NCBI GenBank assembly: GCA_041918255.1
Contig: JAYRWD010000007.1
Coordinates: forward strand, 1-29,688
DNA from: JAYRWD01 sp041918255
GTDB taxonomy: Bacteria; Patescibacteriota; Dojkabacteria; B142; WJKM01
DNA length: 29,688 nt
Direction of reading: 5' to 3'
The stretch's first letter is position 1. Each line of letters opens with the position of its first letter. Below, one piece after another: positions 6,997 to 14,355 of this stretch. The translations under genes were made by a program, and so were the position numbers. The notes below the pieces were generated by a model that did no database searches, had not been told where the DNA came from, and saw only the letters and a program-made list of their open reading frames with translations.

Positions 6997-7371
6997 ATGA
7001 AAAATACTGAAGCTTTCAAACAAGTTACTACCATAAGAGGCGCTCAAAGGCTTGTAAAATCCTTCGCGTTACGGAATAAGTGGAAAGATATCCCGAATGT
7101 TGATAAATTTGATCATCTCCATGAAGAATTGATTGAAATGTCACAGTATCTGAGGTACAAATCTGAAAAAGAACGCATTAAGTTTGTGAAAGAAAATAAG
7201 GAAATTTTCGTCGATGGGGTAGGGGATCTTTTCTTTGGCCTTTGCAGACTTGCAAATCAACTTGGAGTTGATATTGAGGAGGCATTCCGTTTAGCAAGTA
7301 AGGAAATACTAACAAAATACAACCACAAAAATCCGGAGAATAATTTGGTAAAGTCTGTAGATTTCAAGTAA
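6997..7371 (+). CDS. MazG-like nucleotide pyrophosphohydrolase
   Basis: A 124-residue, all-helical protein of single MazG-domain size. LHEELIEMSQYL (about residues 42-53) supplies the E-E-x-x-E metal-binding helix. VDGVGDLFFGLCRLANQLG (about 73-91) supplies the second E/D-x-x-D helix, with D in place of the more common E. Such enzymes hydrolyse (deoxy)nucleoside triphosphates to monophosphates for house-cleaning. The last 27 codons plus 43 downstream bases are duplicated at 12751-12875. This is the first of several nucleotide-phosphate enzymes in the array. Confidence 0.75.
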   Translation: MKNTEAFKQVTTIRGAQRLVKSFALRNKWKDIPNVDKFDHLHEELIEMSQYLRYKSEKERIKFVKENKEIFVDGVGDLFFGLCRLANQLGVDIEEAFRLASKEILTKYNHKNPENNLVKSVDFK

Positions 7372-7414
7372 CTATTAACCTTAATTTAATGCAATTAGCG
7401 TGCGCTTTTAGGTC
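7290..7414 (+). repeat. 125-bp repeat, copy 1 (MazG-like gene tail plus downstream)
   Basis: Identical to 12751-12875 apart from three substitutions, two of them synonymous and one Thr to Ala. The repeat includes the stop codon and ends at the shared bases TTTTAGGTC. Confidence 0.85.
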
Positions 7415-7480
7415 GCTTGCCCCACTGCGTTCTCACTTCAGTTGCTTTAGAAAAAAATTATAGTAACCTCCGTTCGGGTC

Positions 7481-7596
7481 TGCTAACTCAGCATATCTAA
7501 TTCATGCCTCAGTCCGGCATTCTCCCATATCCTGCCAAAAATTGATAAAATACCTAAATGAGTTTGGCAGGACATTAGATATACTAAACGTTATTA
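7481..7596 (+). other. attC-like recombination site candidate
   Basis: The outer pair is TGCTAAC (7481-7487) and GTTATTA (7590-7596). The inner pair ATATCTAAT (7493-7501) and ATTAGATAT (7574-7582) is perfect. A central pair, TCCTGCCAAA and TTTGGCAGGA, closes the middle. The length of 116 bases and the asymmetric spacers fit an attC site, although R' deviates from the GTTRRRY consensus. Its right arm resembles 3885-3912. Confidence 0.55.
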
Positions 7597-7610
7597 TAAA
7601 AACAAAAACA

Positions 7611-8132
7611 ATGGACTATAAATTTGAGGATTATAAAATTCAAATTGTTGACTCAGGCAATTTCACTGGGAAATTTGTTGCGTCAATTGAAGAACTTTAT
7701 AATGTTGTTTGCATTATAGACAATAAAACAGAAGCATCAGATAAATTGCGAATATTGTTTGACAAAGAAATTCTTCGATTAAAAGACGAAAAACAAAAAA
7801 TTCCCAGACCTGATAGTGGAAAAGCAAAAATTACATTTGCATCTAATGACAAAATTGTTGCTTTGCGACCATTCATAGACGAGTTTTGGGATAAAATACT
7901 TGGGACTTCATATTCTACATCTTTCGTATCTGATGATAGTTATTTTCACGATTGGGAACATTATTTAGACAATGGGAAGGAAGAGCTAATAAAAAAAGTC
8001 AAACATACTTATTCCATTGATATCACTTCGATTTACGACAGACCAATTCATGAAATATTGACAACGATAAAAAATAATAAATCACTTCTTGGCAGATTGA
8101 CAAGTATGCTGAGAAAAAATAACAACCGCTAA
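7611..8132 (+). CDS. hypothetical protein
   Basis: A 173-residue soluble protein that I do not recognise. A TTG 69 bases upstream is in frame, but that stretch belongs to the attC-like palindrome, so the ATG at 7611 is preferred. The protein begins MDYKFEDYKIQIVDSGN. The middle part carries FVSDDSYFHDWEHYLDNG (about residues 103-120), rich in aromatic and acidic residues, and the C-terminus is basic. It ends 8 bases before the ITPase-like gene. Confidence 0.55.
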   Translation: MDYKFEDYKIQIVDSGNFTGKFVASIEELYNVVCIIDNKTEASDKLRILFDKEILRLKDEKQKIPRPDSGKAKITFASNDKIVALRPFIDEFWDKILGTSYSTSFVSDDSYFHDWEHYLDNGKEELIKKVKHTYSIDITSIYDRPIHEILTTIKNNKSLLGRLTSMLRKNNNR

Positions 8133-8140
8133 CATGCAAT

Positions 8141-8683
8141 ATGGCAAATATAACTTTCATCACAGGCAATCAAAATAAGGCAGATTACCTATCCAAATAT
8201 CTTGGTCATCCCATAGATCATGTCAAACTTAATTTAGATGAAATTCAATCCATAGATTTGAACGAAATTGTGGAACATAAAGTAAGACAAGCTTATGAGC
8301 TAATAAAAAAACCTGTTATTGTTGAAGACGTATCTTTAGAATTCGATGCCCTTGGTGGATTGCCTGGACCTTTCATAAAATTCTTTGTGGAAAAAGTTCC
8401 GTTTGAGGTAATCTGCTCGATGATCAATGGATTATCAAGGAAAGCAACTGCAAGAAGTGTTTTTGGCTATTTTGATGGTAACGATTTAGAGTTATTTGAA
8501 GGCAGCTTAGATGGTAAAATTGCAGAAACTCCATCTGGTAATAATGGTTTTGGTTGGGACAAAATTTTTATTCCGCAAGGTTATACCGTCACTAGAGCTT
8601 CTCTCGATGAAGAAGATGACAAAAGAACATGCCTAAAAATGAAACCATTTGCCAAATTACAGAAGTATTTGAGTTCAAAATAA
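8141..8683 (+). CDS. Ham1/RdgB-like non-canonical purine NTP pyrophosphatase
   Basis: This 180-residue protein has the signatures of the ITPase family. FITGNQNKADYL (about residues 5-16) is the nucleotide-binding N-terminus. VEDVSLEFDALGGLPGPFIK (about 61-80) is the conserved acidic metal-binding and G-L-P-G-P loop. NGFGWDKIFIPQG (about 133-145) is the G-x-G-x-D motif. These enzymes cleave ITP, XTP and dITP to monophosphates and so keep deaminated purines out of nucleic acids. Only 8 bases separate it from the upstream gene. Confidence 0.88.
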   Translation: MANITFITGNQNKADYLSKYLGHPIDHVKLNLDEIQSIDLNEIVEHKVRQAYELIKKPVIVEDVSLEFDALGGLPGPFIKFFVEKVPFEVICSMINGLSRKATARSVFGYFDGNDLELFEGSLDGKIAETPSGNNGFGWDKIFIPQGYTVTRASLDEEDDKRTCLKMKPFAKLQKYLSSK

Positions 8684-8707
8684 TATTTTATAAAATTTGG
8701 GTATATT

Positions 8708-9484
8708 GTGATAGTGACAGATCAATCTAAAAGTGTCCACAGACTAAAAAATAGAAAAAAACTTACAAAAATTCTTTCTATCGTTTTGTTTCTTTTTCTT
8801 TCATGGGTAGTACTTACAAAAGCAGGATATATACCGAACTTTCTGAACCTTGAAATATTATGCTCTAAAAATGAAGGTTACCCAGGGTTTTCATGTTTCC
8901 CAGACAATAATGATTCAATCATAGTTTATAAACCAATAATATACTTATATCCTACACAAAAAGAGAATATTCAAGTTCGGCTTGATTTTAATGGCAATAT
9001 TATTGCAGATTACCCAGATTATAACGTGCAAACAAAAGGCTGGAATGTAACTGCATATCCCAATGGAAGAATTATTAATCACTCGGATAATCAAGAATAT
9101 AGTTATCTATTTTGGGAAGGAAAACAAAAAGAAAAGATCAACTGGGATCTTTCAAGAGGTTTTGTTATTAGAGGTAAAGACACAAAAGAATTTCTCCAAA
9201 AAACTCTTTCACAAATCGGTTTAATACCAAAAGAATACAACGAATTTATTGTTTATTGGTATCCCCTAATGCAAAACAATAAGTATAATCTAATTCATTT
9301 TGCAGAGGAGCAATATACAAACACTGCTCCGCTTACCATAACTCCAAAGCCAGATTCGATTCTAAGAGTCTTTATGGTTTATAAGCCACTTGACGAGGTT
9401 ATAGAAATAGAAGAGCAAAAATTAAAATCTTTTGAAAGAAAAGGGTTTTCAGTTATCGAATGGGGTGGAGCCAGAGCGGAATAA
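8708..9484 (+). CDS. membrane-anchored conserved hypothetical protein (KPIIYLYP type)
   Basis: A 258-residue protein with one N-terminal membrane segment (about residues 23-42) and a large extracytoplasmic domain. Its hallmarks are YKPIIYLYPTQ (about 74-84), the G-W-x-V-x-A-Y-P-N-G stretch, YSYLFWEG, NEFIVYWYPLMQNNKYN and a terminal VIEWGG. I know this pattern from a widespread uncharacterised family, but no function. The start is GTG at 8708; a TATATT box lies immediately before it, so the message may have almost no leader. Confidence 0.65.
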   Translation: MIVTDQSKSVHRLKNRKKLTKILSIVLFLFLSWVVLTKAGYIPNFLNLEILCSKNEGYPGFSCFPDNNDSIIVYKPIIYLYPTQKENIQVRLDFNGNIIADYPDYNVQTKGWNVTAYPNGRIINHSDNQEYSYLFWEGKQKEKINWDLSRGFVIRGKDTKEFLQKTLSQIGLIPKEYNEFIVYWYPLMQNNKYNLIHFAEEQYTNTAPLTITPKPDSILRVFMVYKPLDEVIEIEEQKLKSFERKGFSVIEWGGARAE

Positions 9485-9508
9485 GCTATACAAATTTAGA
9501 TTACTAAA

Positions 9509-10444
9509 ATGAAACTTTTGGTAACTTCTTACAAGGATCCTGATTTGGATGGAACTGCTTGCGCTTTTGGTTATGCCGAATTTTTGCGTAAGAATGGAAA
9601 AGATGTAGTGGCCACTGTATTTGGTAAAACACATAGAGAAGCTCGATTTGTGTTTGATAAATTCAATATTCCTGCCTTAGAAAACGCTGAAGATGTAGTC
9701 AATAATGTTGATGGAATAATTATTGTTGATGCAAGCGATTTGAGGTGTATATCGGATAAAATTGAACCAGGAAAAGTTATTGAAATCATTGACCATAGAA
9801 AAATACATGAAGCACATAAATTTCCAAATGCAAAAGCACAGATCGAGTTAGTTGGTTCAGCAGCCACTTTAATAGCCGAAAAGTTTTACAGTAACAAAAC
9901 AACGATCTCTCAAGAGTCCGCCGCACTTCTTTTTTCAGCCATTGTTTCGCATACCATAAATTTCCAAGCCAATGTTACAACCGAGAGGGACCATAAGATG
10001 GCAGATTGGCTTAAAACTAAGTTTTCTCTGCCACAAAATTATGTCCATGAGATGTTCTTTTGCAAATCGGAATTTAGAAAATCGCTAAAAGAAACTTTCA
10101 TCGAGGATTTCGCAATGTTTTGCTTCAACAAACATTTTATAGGAATCGCTCAGCTTGAAATCATAAACGTTAATGGATTCATACGAAAAAATTTACTTGA
10201 AATAAAAAGTACTCTTTTAGAACTGAAAAGAGAAAAAAAACTGGATTTTATCTTCTCAACCTGCATTGATTTAGAAAAAGCATTTAATAAGATTGTTGTC
10301 ATTGATGAAAAAACGCGATCACTCATAGAACAAGCACTAGTAGTTAAGTTTCGAAACGGAGTTGCTAGAAGAGATGGAATTCTAATGAGAAAAGAGATTG
10401 TACCTGTAATAAAAGAAATACTAGATGCAGGTAAGCTCTCCTGA
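9509..10444 (+). CDS. DHH family phosphoesterase, PpaC-like
   Basis: A 311-residue protein with the DHH superfamily order. YKDPDLDGTACA (about residues 8-19) is motif I, VDASD (about 74-78) motif II and IDHR (about 94-97) motif III. VGSAATLIAEKF is the fourth motif, and a C-terminal DHHA2-like part follows. The layout resembles manganese-dependent inorganic pyrophosphatases (about 310 residues). However, the motif I histidine is absent and DHH reads DHR, so the substrate may differ from pyrophosphate. It would act in the cytoplasm on a phosphoanhydride or phosphodiester. Confidence 0.72.
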   Translation: MKLLVTSYKDPDLDGTACAFGYAEFLRKNGKDVVATVFGKTHREARFVFDKFNIPALENAEDVVNNVDGIIIVDASDLRCISDKIEPGKVIEIIDHRKIHEAHKFPNAKAQIELVGSAATLIAEKFYSNKTTISQESAALLFSAIVSHTINFQANVTTERDHKMADWLKTKFSLPQNYVHEMFFCKSEFRKSLKETFIEDFAMFCFNKHFIGIAQLEIINVNGFIRKNLLEIKSTLLELKREKKLDFIFSTCIDLEKAFNKIVVIDEKTRSLIEQALVVKFRNGVARRDGILMRKEIVPVIKEILDAGKLS

Positions 10445-10559
10445 TTAGCAATTTTCAACCTTTTCCTTTGCTAAAATTAAGGAAGCCAGCGGAACCTCTT
10501 ATGCTTATATATACTGAAATGTCGTAACTAGTTTAAAAATAAATTTGATATTTATTAAA

Positions 10560-11033
10560 ATGGAGAAACGTATTATAGTTTGTGGAATCGTTTGCAATGA
10601 TAGTCAAATATTGCTCGGTAAAAAAGCGAAGGGTGTTCCTCCGTATCCTGATGTTTGGCACACATTAGGCGGTGGCGTAAATAATGTTGAAAAAGCCGAA
10701 CGGTTATTATTGGATAATGAGTATAATAACAAATATTTTCTAAAAGAATTGAGCCGTGAACTGGAAGAAGAGGCTAGAATAAAAATATATAATCCTGTAA
10801 ATATTTGCCCGAGATATCGGGAGACCCCACGCGAAGCGGTAACAGAAAATAAACATGGCATACTAACTAAATATATCTTTTTAGAATATATATGCGCCTT
10901 AGACACTAGCTGTGGCAATGGTACACCAGGTGACGATATTGCCGAACTCCTATGGGTTGAAAGGGCAAATCTCAAAAACTTTAAACTTACACCACCGAGT
11001 CAAGAGATGTATCAAGAATTAGGTTGGCTATAA
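10560..11033 (+). CDS. Nudix hydrolase with an insertion in the Nudix box
   Basis: A 157-residue protein. GGVNNVE (about residues 39-45) begins a Nudix box, and RELEEEARI completes it about 21 residues later instead of the usual seven. The terminal glycine of the motif is replaced by Arg. The R-E-x-x-E-E metal-binding core is intact, so hydrolysis of a nucleoside diphosphate derivative is plausible. A TTG at 10545 is in frame, but the ATG at 10560 is the natural start. The 100-base upstream gap shows no attC-like arms. Confidence 0.75.
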   Translation: MEKRIIVCGIVCNDSQILLGKKAKGVPPYPDVWHTLGGGVNNVEKAERLLLDNEYNNKYFLKELSRELEEEARIKIYNPVNICPRYRETPREAVTENKHGILTKYIFLEYICALDTSCGNGTPGDDIAELLWVERANLKNFKLTPPSQEMYQELGWL

Positions 11034-11117
11034 ACAAATAGGATTAATTTTTTACATTATCCTGCAAGTGATATCTTGCTCCTCTAGTTATCAAATAAAC
11101 TTTTAGTTTACGTACTT

Positions 11118-11588
11118 ATGACCAAAGAAGACTTAGGGCAAATCGTAAACTATATTGTCAACCGTGGCATCGAAGCAATCCACGATAATACGGATGAAAA
11201 AGATTTGCCCATTGACTACATGGGGATTTTTTCTAAAGATGATGCTGAGTTTACGAGAATGGAACATCTTCTTAGTACTCTAGGTAAGCCGGGAGATAAA
11301 ACGGCCTCCAAATCAGGTCCAACTTTTTTGTTAGACGAACCACTGAGTACTCCCGCTGGTTTGCTGAAGGTAATTAAGGTTAGAAAATCCGATCCAACCA
11401 GACCCCAACGTGGGGCTCCTGACTTTCGGGTCAATGATTATCAAGCATTCAAAGAAAAATATTTCTTAAGTGGAACAAATTCCAACTTTTCGCTAATAGT
11501 TAGGAAAGAATACGAGATGTTAGAATTAAAAGGGATTGATGTTCTAGTTTACTTTCCGAGTAGTCATTTTGATATTCGACAATTATAA
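11118..11588 (+). CDS. conserved hypothetical protein (RGAPDF type)
   Basis: A 156-residue soluble protein with IDYMGIFSKDDAEF near residue 33, a central SGPTFLLDEPLSTPAGLLKV, and a strongly conserved-looking DPTRPQRGAPDFRVNDY (about 93-109) followed by YEMLELKG. I have the impression of a family common in Patescibacteria without a known role. There is no signal peptide or membrane segment. Confidence 0.6.
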   Translation: MTKEDLGQIVNYIVNRGIEAIHDNTDEKDLPIDYMGIFSKDDAEFTRMEHLLSTLGKPGDKTASKSGPTFLLDEPLSTPAGLLKVIKVRKSDPTRPQRGAPDFRVNDYQAFKEKYFLSGTNSNFSLIVRKEYEMLELKGIDVLVYFPSSHFDIRQL

Positions 11589-11678
11589 GAGAAGAATTTA
11601 TTTCACTAGCCAAAACAAAACTTTTGATACCCTCATACTTTGCAGAAAATTTTGTTCGGCTGATAACTTGAAAATAAA

Positions 11679-11933
11679 ATGAAGCAATACATATTATTAA
11701 CTGTAATAATCACGATTCTACTCATTTTTGGTCTTACTTGGCGCGATCAACAAAAGGTTGATCCAGCCTATGCATGCTCAGAAGATACCGACTGTGTGCA
11801 TTCATGCGGAATGAAATGCATAAATGCTGAGTGGGCTCAAAATTATACAGACCCGTGTAACAATATTCGTGGGTATGATTGTACGTGTGTAAACAACCAA
11901 TGTTTTAGCGACGGAAAGCCCCCAAGAGTTTAA
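11679..11933 (+). CDS. small exported cysteine-rich protein
   Basis: An 84-residue protein with an N-terminal hydrophobic segment (about residues 4-19) and a mature part with eight cysteines in a C-x5-C-x3-C-x3-C…C-x6-C-x-C-x4-C pattern. The first is embedded in ACSEDTDCV. The even cysteine number suggests four disulfides outside the membrane. No family is assigned. It is followed immediately by a methyltransferase gene remnant. Upstream, AGCCAAAACAAAA near 11610 pairs imperfectly with TTTTGTTCGGCT near 11651. Confidence 0.55.
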   Translation: MKQYILLTVIITILLIFGLTWRDQQKVDPAYACSEDTDCVHSCGMKCINAEWAQNYTDPCNNIRGYDCTCVNNQCFSDGKPPRV

Positions 11934-11934
11934 A

Positions 11935-12099
11935 CATACTCTGTCAACGGTGCTAAATGGTTTAACAAAAAGAGGTTTTAGGTTGATTAGATTTGATGAA
12001 GAAAAAGGTACTAGTTATAAAAGTAAGCCAGGAACCTGGGATCATTATATCTCTGTTGCCCCTCCATGGTTATACATATGGGCCAAGAAGGAGAAATAG
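11935..12099 (+). pseudogene. remnant: 3' end of a SAM-dependent methyltransferase
   Basis: This frame is open for 54 codons before the TAG at 12097 and reads HTLSTVLNGLTKRGFRLIRF, then KPGTWDHYISVAPPWLYI. This is the typical C-terminus of small class I methyltransferases (Methyltransf_11/25 type). No SAM-binding core exists upstream, where a different gene ends in another frame at 11933. It is not translatable as a gene. Confidence 0.65.
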
Positions 12100-12142
12100 A
12101 AAATAATAGTGGGGGTATTACATAAGATATTAATTTTGTTTA

Positions 12143-12727
12143 ATGGATAAAAAGACGGAAAAACGCATAAAAGAACTAGTGAAAGAGGAAATATCAATCG
12201 TTCCTTATGATATATTTTGGCCGAAATTGTTTGAAGACGAATCCGCTTTTTTGCGCAAGAAATTGCCCAAAAGCCTAATAGGAAGAATTGAGCATTTCGG
12301 TAGTACTGCTGTTCCGGGTCTTTCGGCAAAACCAATTATTGATATCCTAGTGGAGGTTTCAAGCCTTGAAGAAACAAAAAAGCATATAGTACCTATCTTA
12401 AAAGCCGAAGGATATGAATACTTCTGGCGTCCAGCATTTGGAGATGATGGACCGCCTTATTACGCATGGTTTATCAAACGAAATGCTGAGGGGAAGCGAA
12501 CACATCATATTCATATGGTAGAGGCTAATTCCGAATTGTGGGATAGGCTCTGTTTCAGAGATTATCTGCGGCAATTCCCCGAGGAAGCACAACGCTACGA
12601 CAAGTTAAAAAAAAGATTGTCAGTGGAACATGCAAATGACAGGATAAAATACACCGAGGCAAAGAGTGATTTCATTTTATCAACCACGAAAAAGGCTAAA
12701 GAGTACTATATGCACTCAGGTCATTAA
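12143..12727 (+). CDS. GrpB family protein (UPF0157)
   Basis: This 194-residue protein has EHFGSTAVPGLSAKPIIDIL (about residues 51-70), the diagnostic GrpB signature. It resembles the G-S…D-x-D active region of minimal nucleotidyltransferases. The N-terminal SIVPYDIFWPKLFEDE and the later HHIHMVEA also fit. GrpB proteins are often linked with dephospho-CoA kinase or occur alone, and their reaction is not known. The gene follows the methyltransferase remnant by 43 bases. Confidence 0.85.
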   Translation: MDKKTEKRIKELVKEEISIVPYDIFWPKLFEDESAFLRKKLPKSLIGRIEHFGSTAVPGLSAKPIIDILVEVSSLEETKKHIVPILKAEGYEYFWRPAFGDDGPPYYAWFIKRNAEGKRTHHIHMVEANSELWDRLCFRDYLRQFPEEAQRYDKLKKRLSVEHANDRIKYTEAKSDFILSTTKKAKEYYMHSGH

Positions 12728-12750
12728 AAAACCACTGAAATTTTCATCGA

Positions 12751-12875
12751 TTTAGCAAGTAAAGAAATACTGGCAAAATACAACCACAAAAATCCGGAGA
12801 ATAATTTGGTAAAGTCTGTAGATTTCAAGTAACTATTAACCTTAATTTAATGCAATTAGCGTGCGCTTTTAGGTC
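12751..12875 (+). pseudogene. remnant: duplicated tail of the MazG-like gene
   Basis: This is copy 2 of the 7290-7414 repeat (122 of 125 bases identical). In frame it reads LASKEILAKYNHKNP to the same stop (12830-12832), with two synonymous changes and one Thr to Ala change. There is no MazG core in front. Similarity ends at TTTTAGGTC in both copies. Confidence 0.8.
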
Positions 12876-12943
12876 CTTATCATACAAAGAGTTTGTATAA
12901 GAACCAGTTGTCGAAAATAAAATTTAATCCTTTCTCTTGCTTT

Positions 12944-13312
12944 ATGAAAAAAATAGTAACTGGCAATTTTGATCAAGAAAACGCTTCACATCCAGAAACA
13001 AAAGGATGGTTTTTGGGCTGCTTCATGACTAAATACCCTGAATTTTTAAGTGATGATGTGGAAATGAAATGGGCTAAGCACAAAAAAGGTGATATAAAGC
13101 CTGGTTTTTTGGCGGCAACAACTACAAAAACATTCGTCATTCTTATTGATGGAAAGCTTGTTATTAGATATCCTGAACTTCATGAAACAGCTAATCTTTC
13201 AGCGCTTGGTGACTTTGTTTTTTATGATGCAAGTCAAACTAGCCATGAAGCAGAAGCATTGGAGGATAGCCTTTTGTTAGTTATCAGATACCCATCTAAA
13301 CGAAAGGATTAA
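12944..13312 (+). CDS. cupin-like protein, hypothetical
   Basis: A 122-residue protein of single beta-barrel size. HPETKGWFLGCF (about residues 14-25), KWAKHKKGD (about 44-52), TTKTFVILIDGKLVIRYPEL and FVFYDASQTSHEAEALEDS give a strand-turn pattern resembling a cupin. SHEAEALEDS followed by LLLVIRYPS matches a small family I have seen in cassette-like contexts. No activity is known. An earlier in-frame codon exists at 12893, but the ATG at 12944 fits the family. Confidence 0.55.
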   Translation: MKKIVTGNFDQENASHPETKGWFLGCFMTKYPEFLSDDVEMKWAKHKKGDIKPGFLAATTTKTFVILIDGKLVIRYPELHETANLSALGDFVFYDASQTSHEAEALEDSLLLVIRYPSKRKD

Positions 13313-13321
13313 ATTTTACAT

Positions 13322-13348
13322 CCGACAACACGGCATATCTGGTTCAAA
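13322..13348 (+). other. orphan attC-like left arm
   Basis: CCGACAAC (13322-13329) followed by ACGGCATATCTGGTTC resembles 2015-2038 closely. No complementary right arm was found before the next gene. Confidence 0.4.
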
Positions 13349-13423
13349 AAAGACTTTCTAAACTTTGTAAGAGCCCCCACTTTTTAACAAGATTTATATA
13401 CAATAAATAATTAGCAAATCATC

Positions 13424-14029
13424 ATGGCAAAAATAGCAATAGATGTTGTCTTGTTACCTTCAGAAGAAATGATGAATAAGGCAATTGAAATTAATAAAGA
13501 GTTACTCAAAGATAATGAAGATAAAATAATTTTAGATAAAGAAAAATGTTTGCCCCATATTTCTTTATGTATGGGTTGTATTGAGGAAGATAAAATTCCA
13601 GAGATTAAAAAAGTTCTTGATGAAATTTCAAAAGAATTTTCGCAATTCAATTTACAAGCTATTGATATTAAAGCAGATATTATTCCAACAGGGAAAAAAG
13701 TTTCTGGATTACATATAAAGAATCAAGATGAATTGCAAAAACTGCATGAAACTATAATGAAAAAATTATGGAATTATTTATCTTATGATGTTAAAATTTC
13801 AATGTTATTTTATCCTCCCGAAGTAGAAGAAGTAACTCTTTATTGGATAAAGAATTATGCAAAGAAATATGATAATCCTTCATTATTTCATCCACATATA
13901 ACTACTGGATTTGGTGAAACCAATAAATTTCAATTGCCCATTGATTTTACTGCTTCCAAAATTGCATTGTGCCAATTAGGAAATTATTGCACTTGTAGAA
14001 AAGTAATCATTTCTTCTGACTTAAGTTGA
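13424..14029 (+). CDS. 2'-5' RNA ligase-like 2H phosphoesterase
   Basis: A 201-residue protein with the two H-x-S/T motifs of the 2H phosphoesterase superfamily. PHISLCMG lies at about residues 44-51 and HPHITTGFGE at about 157-166, separated by the usual distance for two pseudo-symmetric lobes. LigT-like members hydrolyse or form 2'-5' or 2',3'-cyclic phosphodiester bonds on RNA or nucleotides. The exact substrate is open. It follows the orphan attC-like arm and precedes a complete one. Confidence 0.78.
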   Translation: MAKIAIDVVLLPSEEMMNKAIEINKELLKDNEDKIILDKEKCLPHISLCMGCIEEDKIPEIKKVLDEISKEFSQFNLQAIDIKADIIPTGKKVSGLHIKNQDELQKLHETIMKKLWNYLSYDVKISMLFYPPEVEEVTLYWIKNYAKKYDNPSLFHPHITTGFGETNKFQLPIDFTASKIALCQLGNYCTCRKVIISSDLS

Positions 14030-14087
14030 GTTTGCCCTTAATGTTTGAATATTATTGAACTTCGTTCTCGATGTAGCTCTTTTCTCG

Positions 14088-14240
14088 ACTCACTCCGCTA
14101 CGCTTCGTGCCACGCTGCGCTCTCCTCCTTTCAGTCGTCGGGGCGTATAACAAGGGATATACGGTTCGGGGCTCGGCTCGCCCCTCTCCAAAATTTTGCT
14201 CCTTTCAGCCGCAAAATATAGTATATACCTGATGTTATAT
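14088..14240 (+). other. dispersed repeat copy 2 and attC-like site candidate
   Basis: Bases 14088-14152 equal 893-957 with one mismatch. The palindrome proper has outer arms GTATAAC (14145-14151) and GTTATAT (14234-14240). The inner arms are GGGATATAC (14154-14162) and GTATATACC (14221-14229), complementary with one mismatch. It is 96 bases long, like the 950-1049 element, but the interior differs. It fills most of the 326-bp stretch before the next gene; nothing else was seen there. Confidence 0.5.
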
Positions 14241-14355
14241 GAAATATGCTTTTCTTTTTTGGGCTATCGCCCAATTGTTTTAAAAAATTTTAAAATTTCT
14301 TTTTACTTAAGGGTCTTGCCTAGATAACTAACCCTAAAACTGTTAGAATTTCTTC

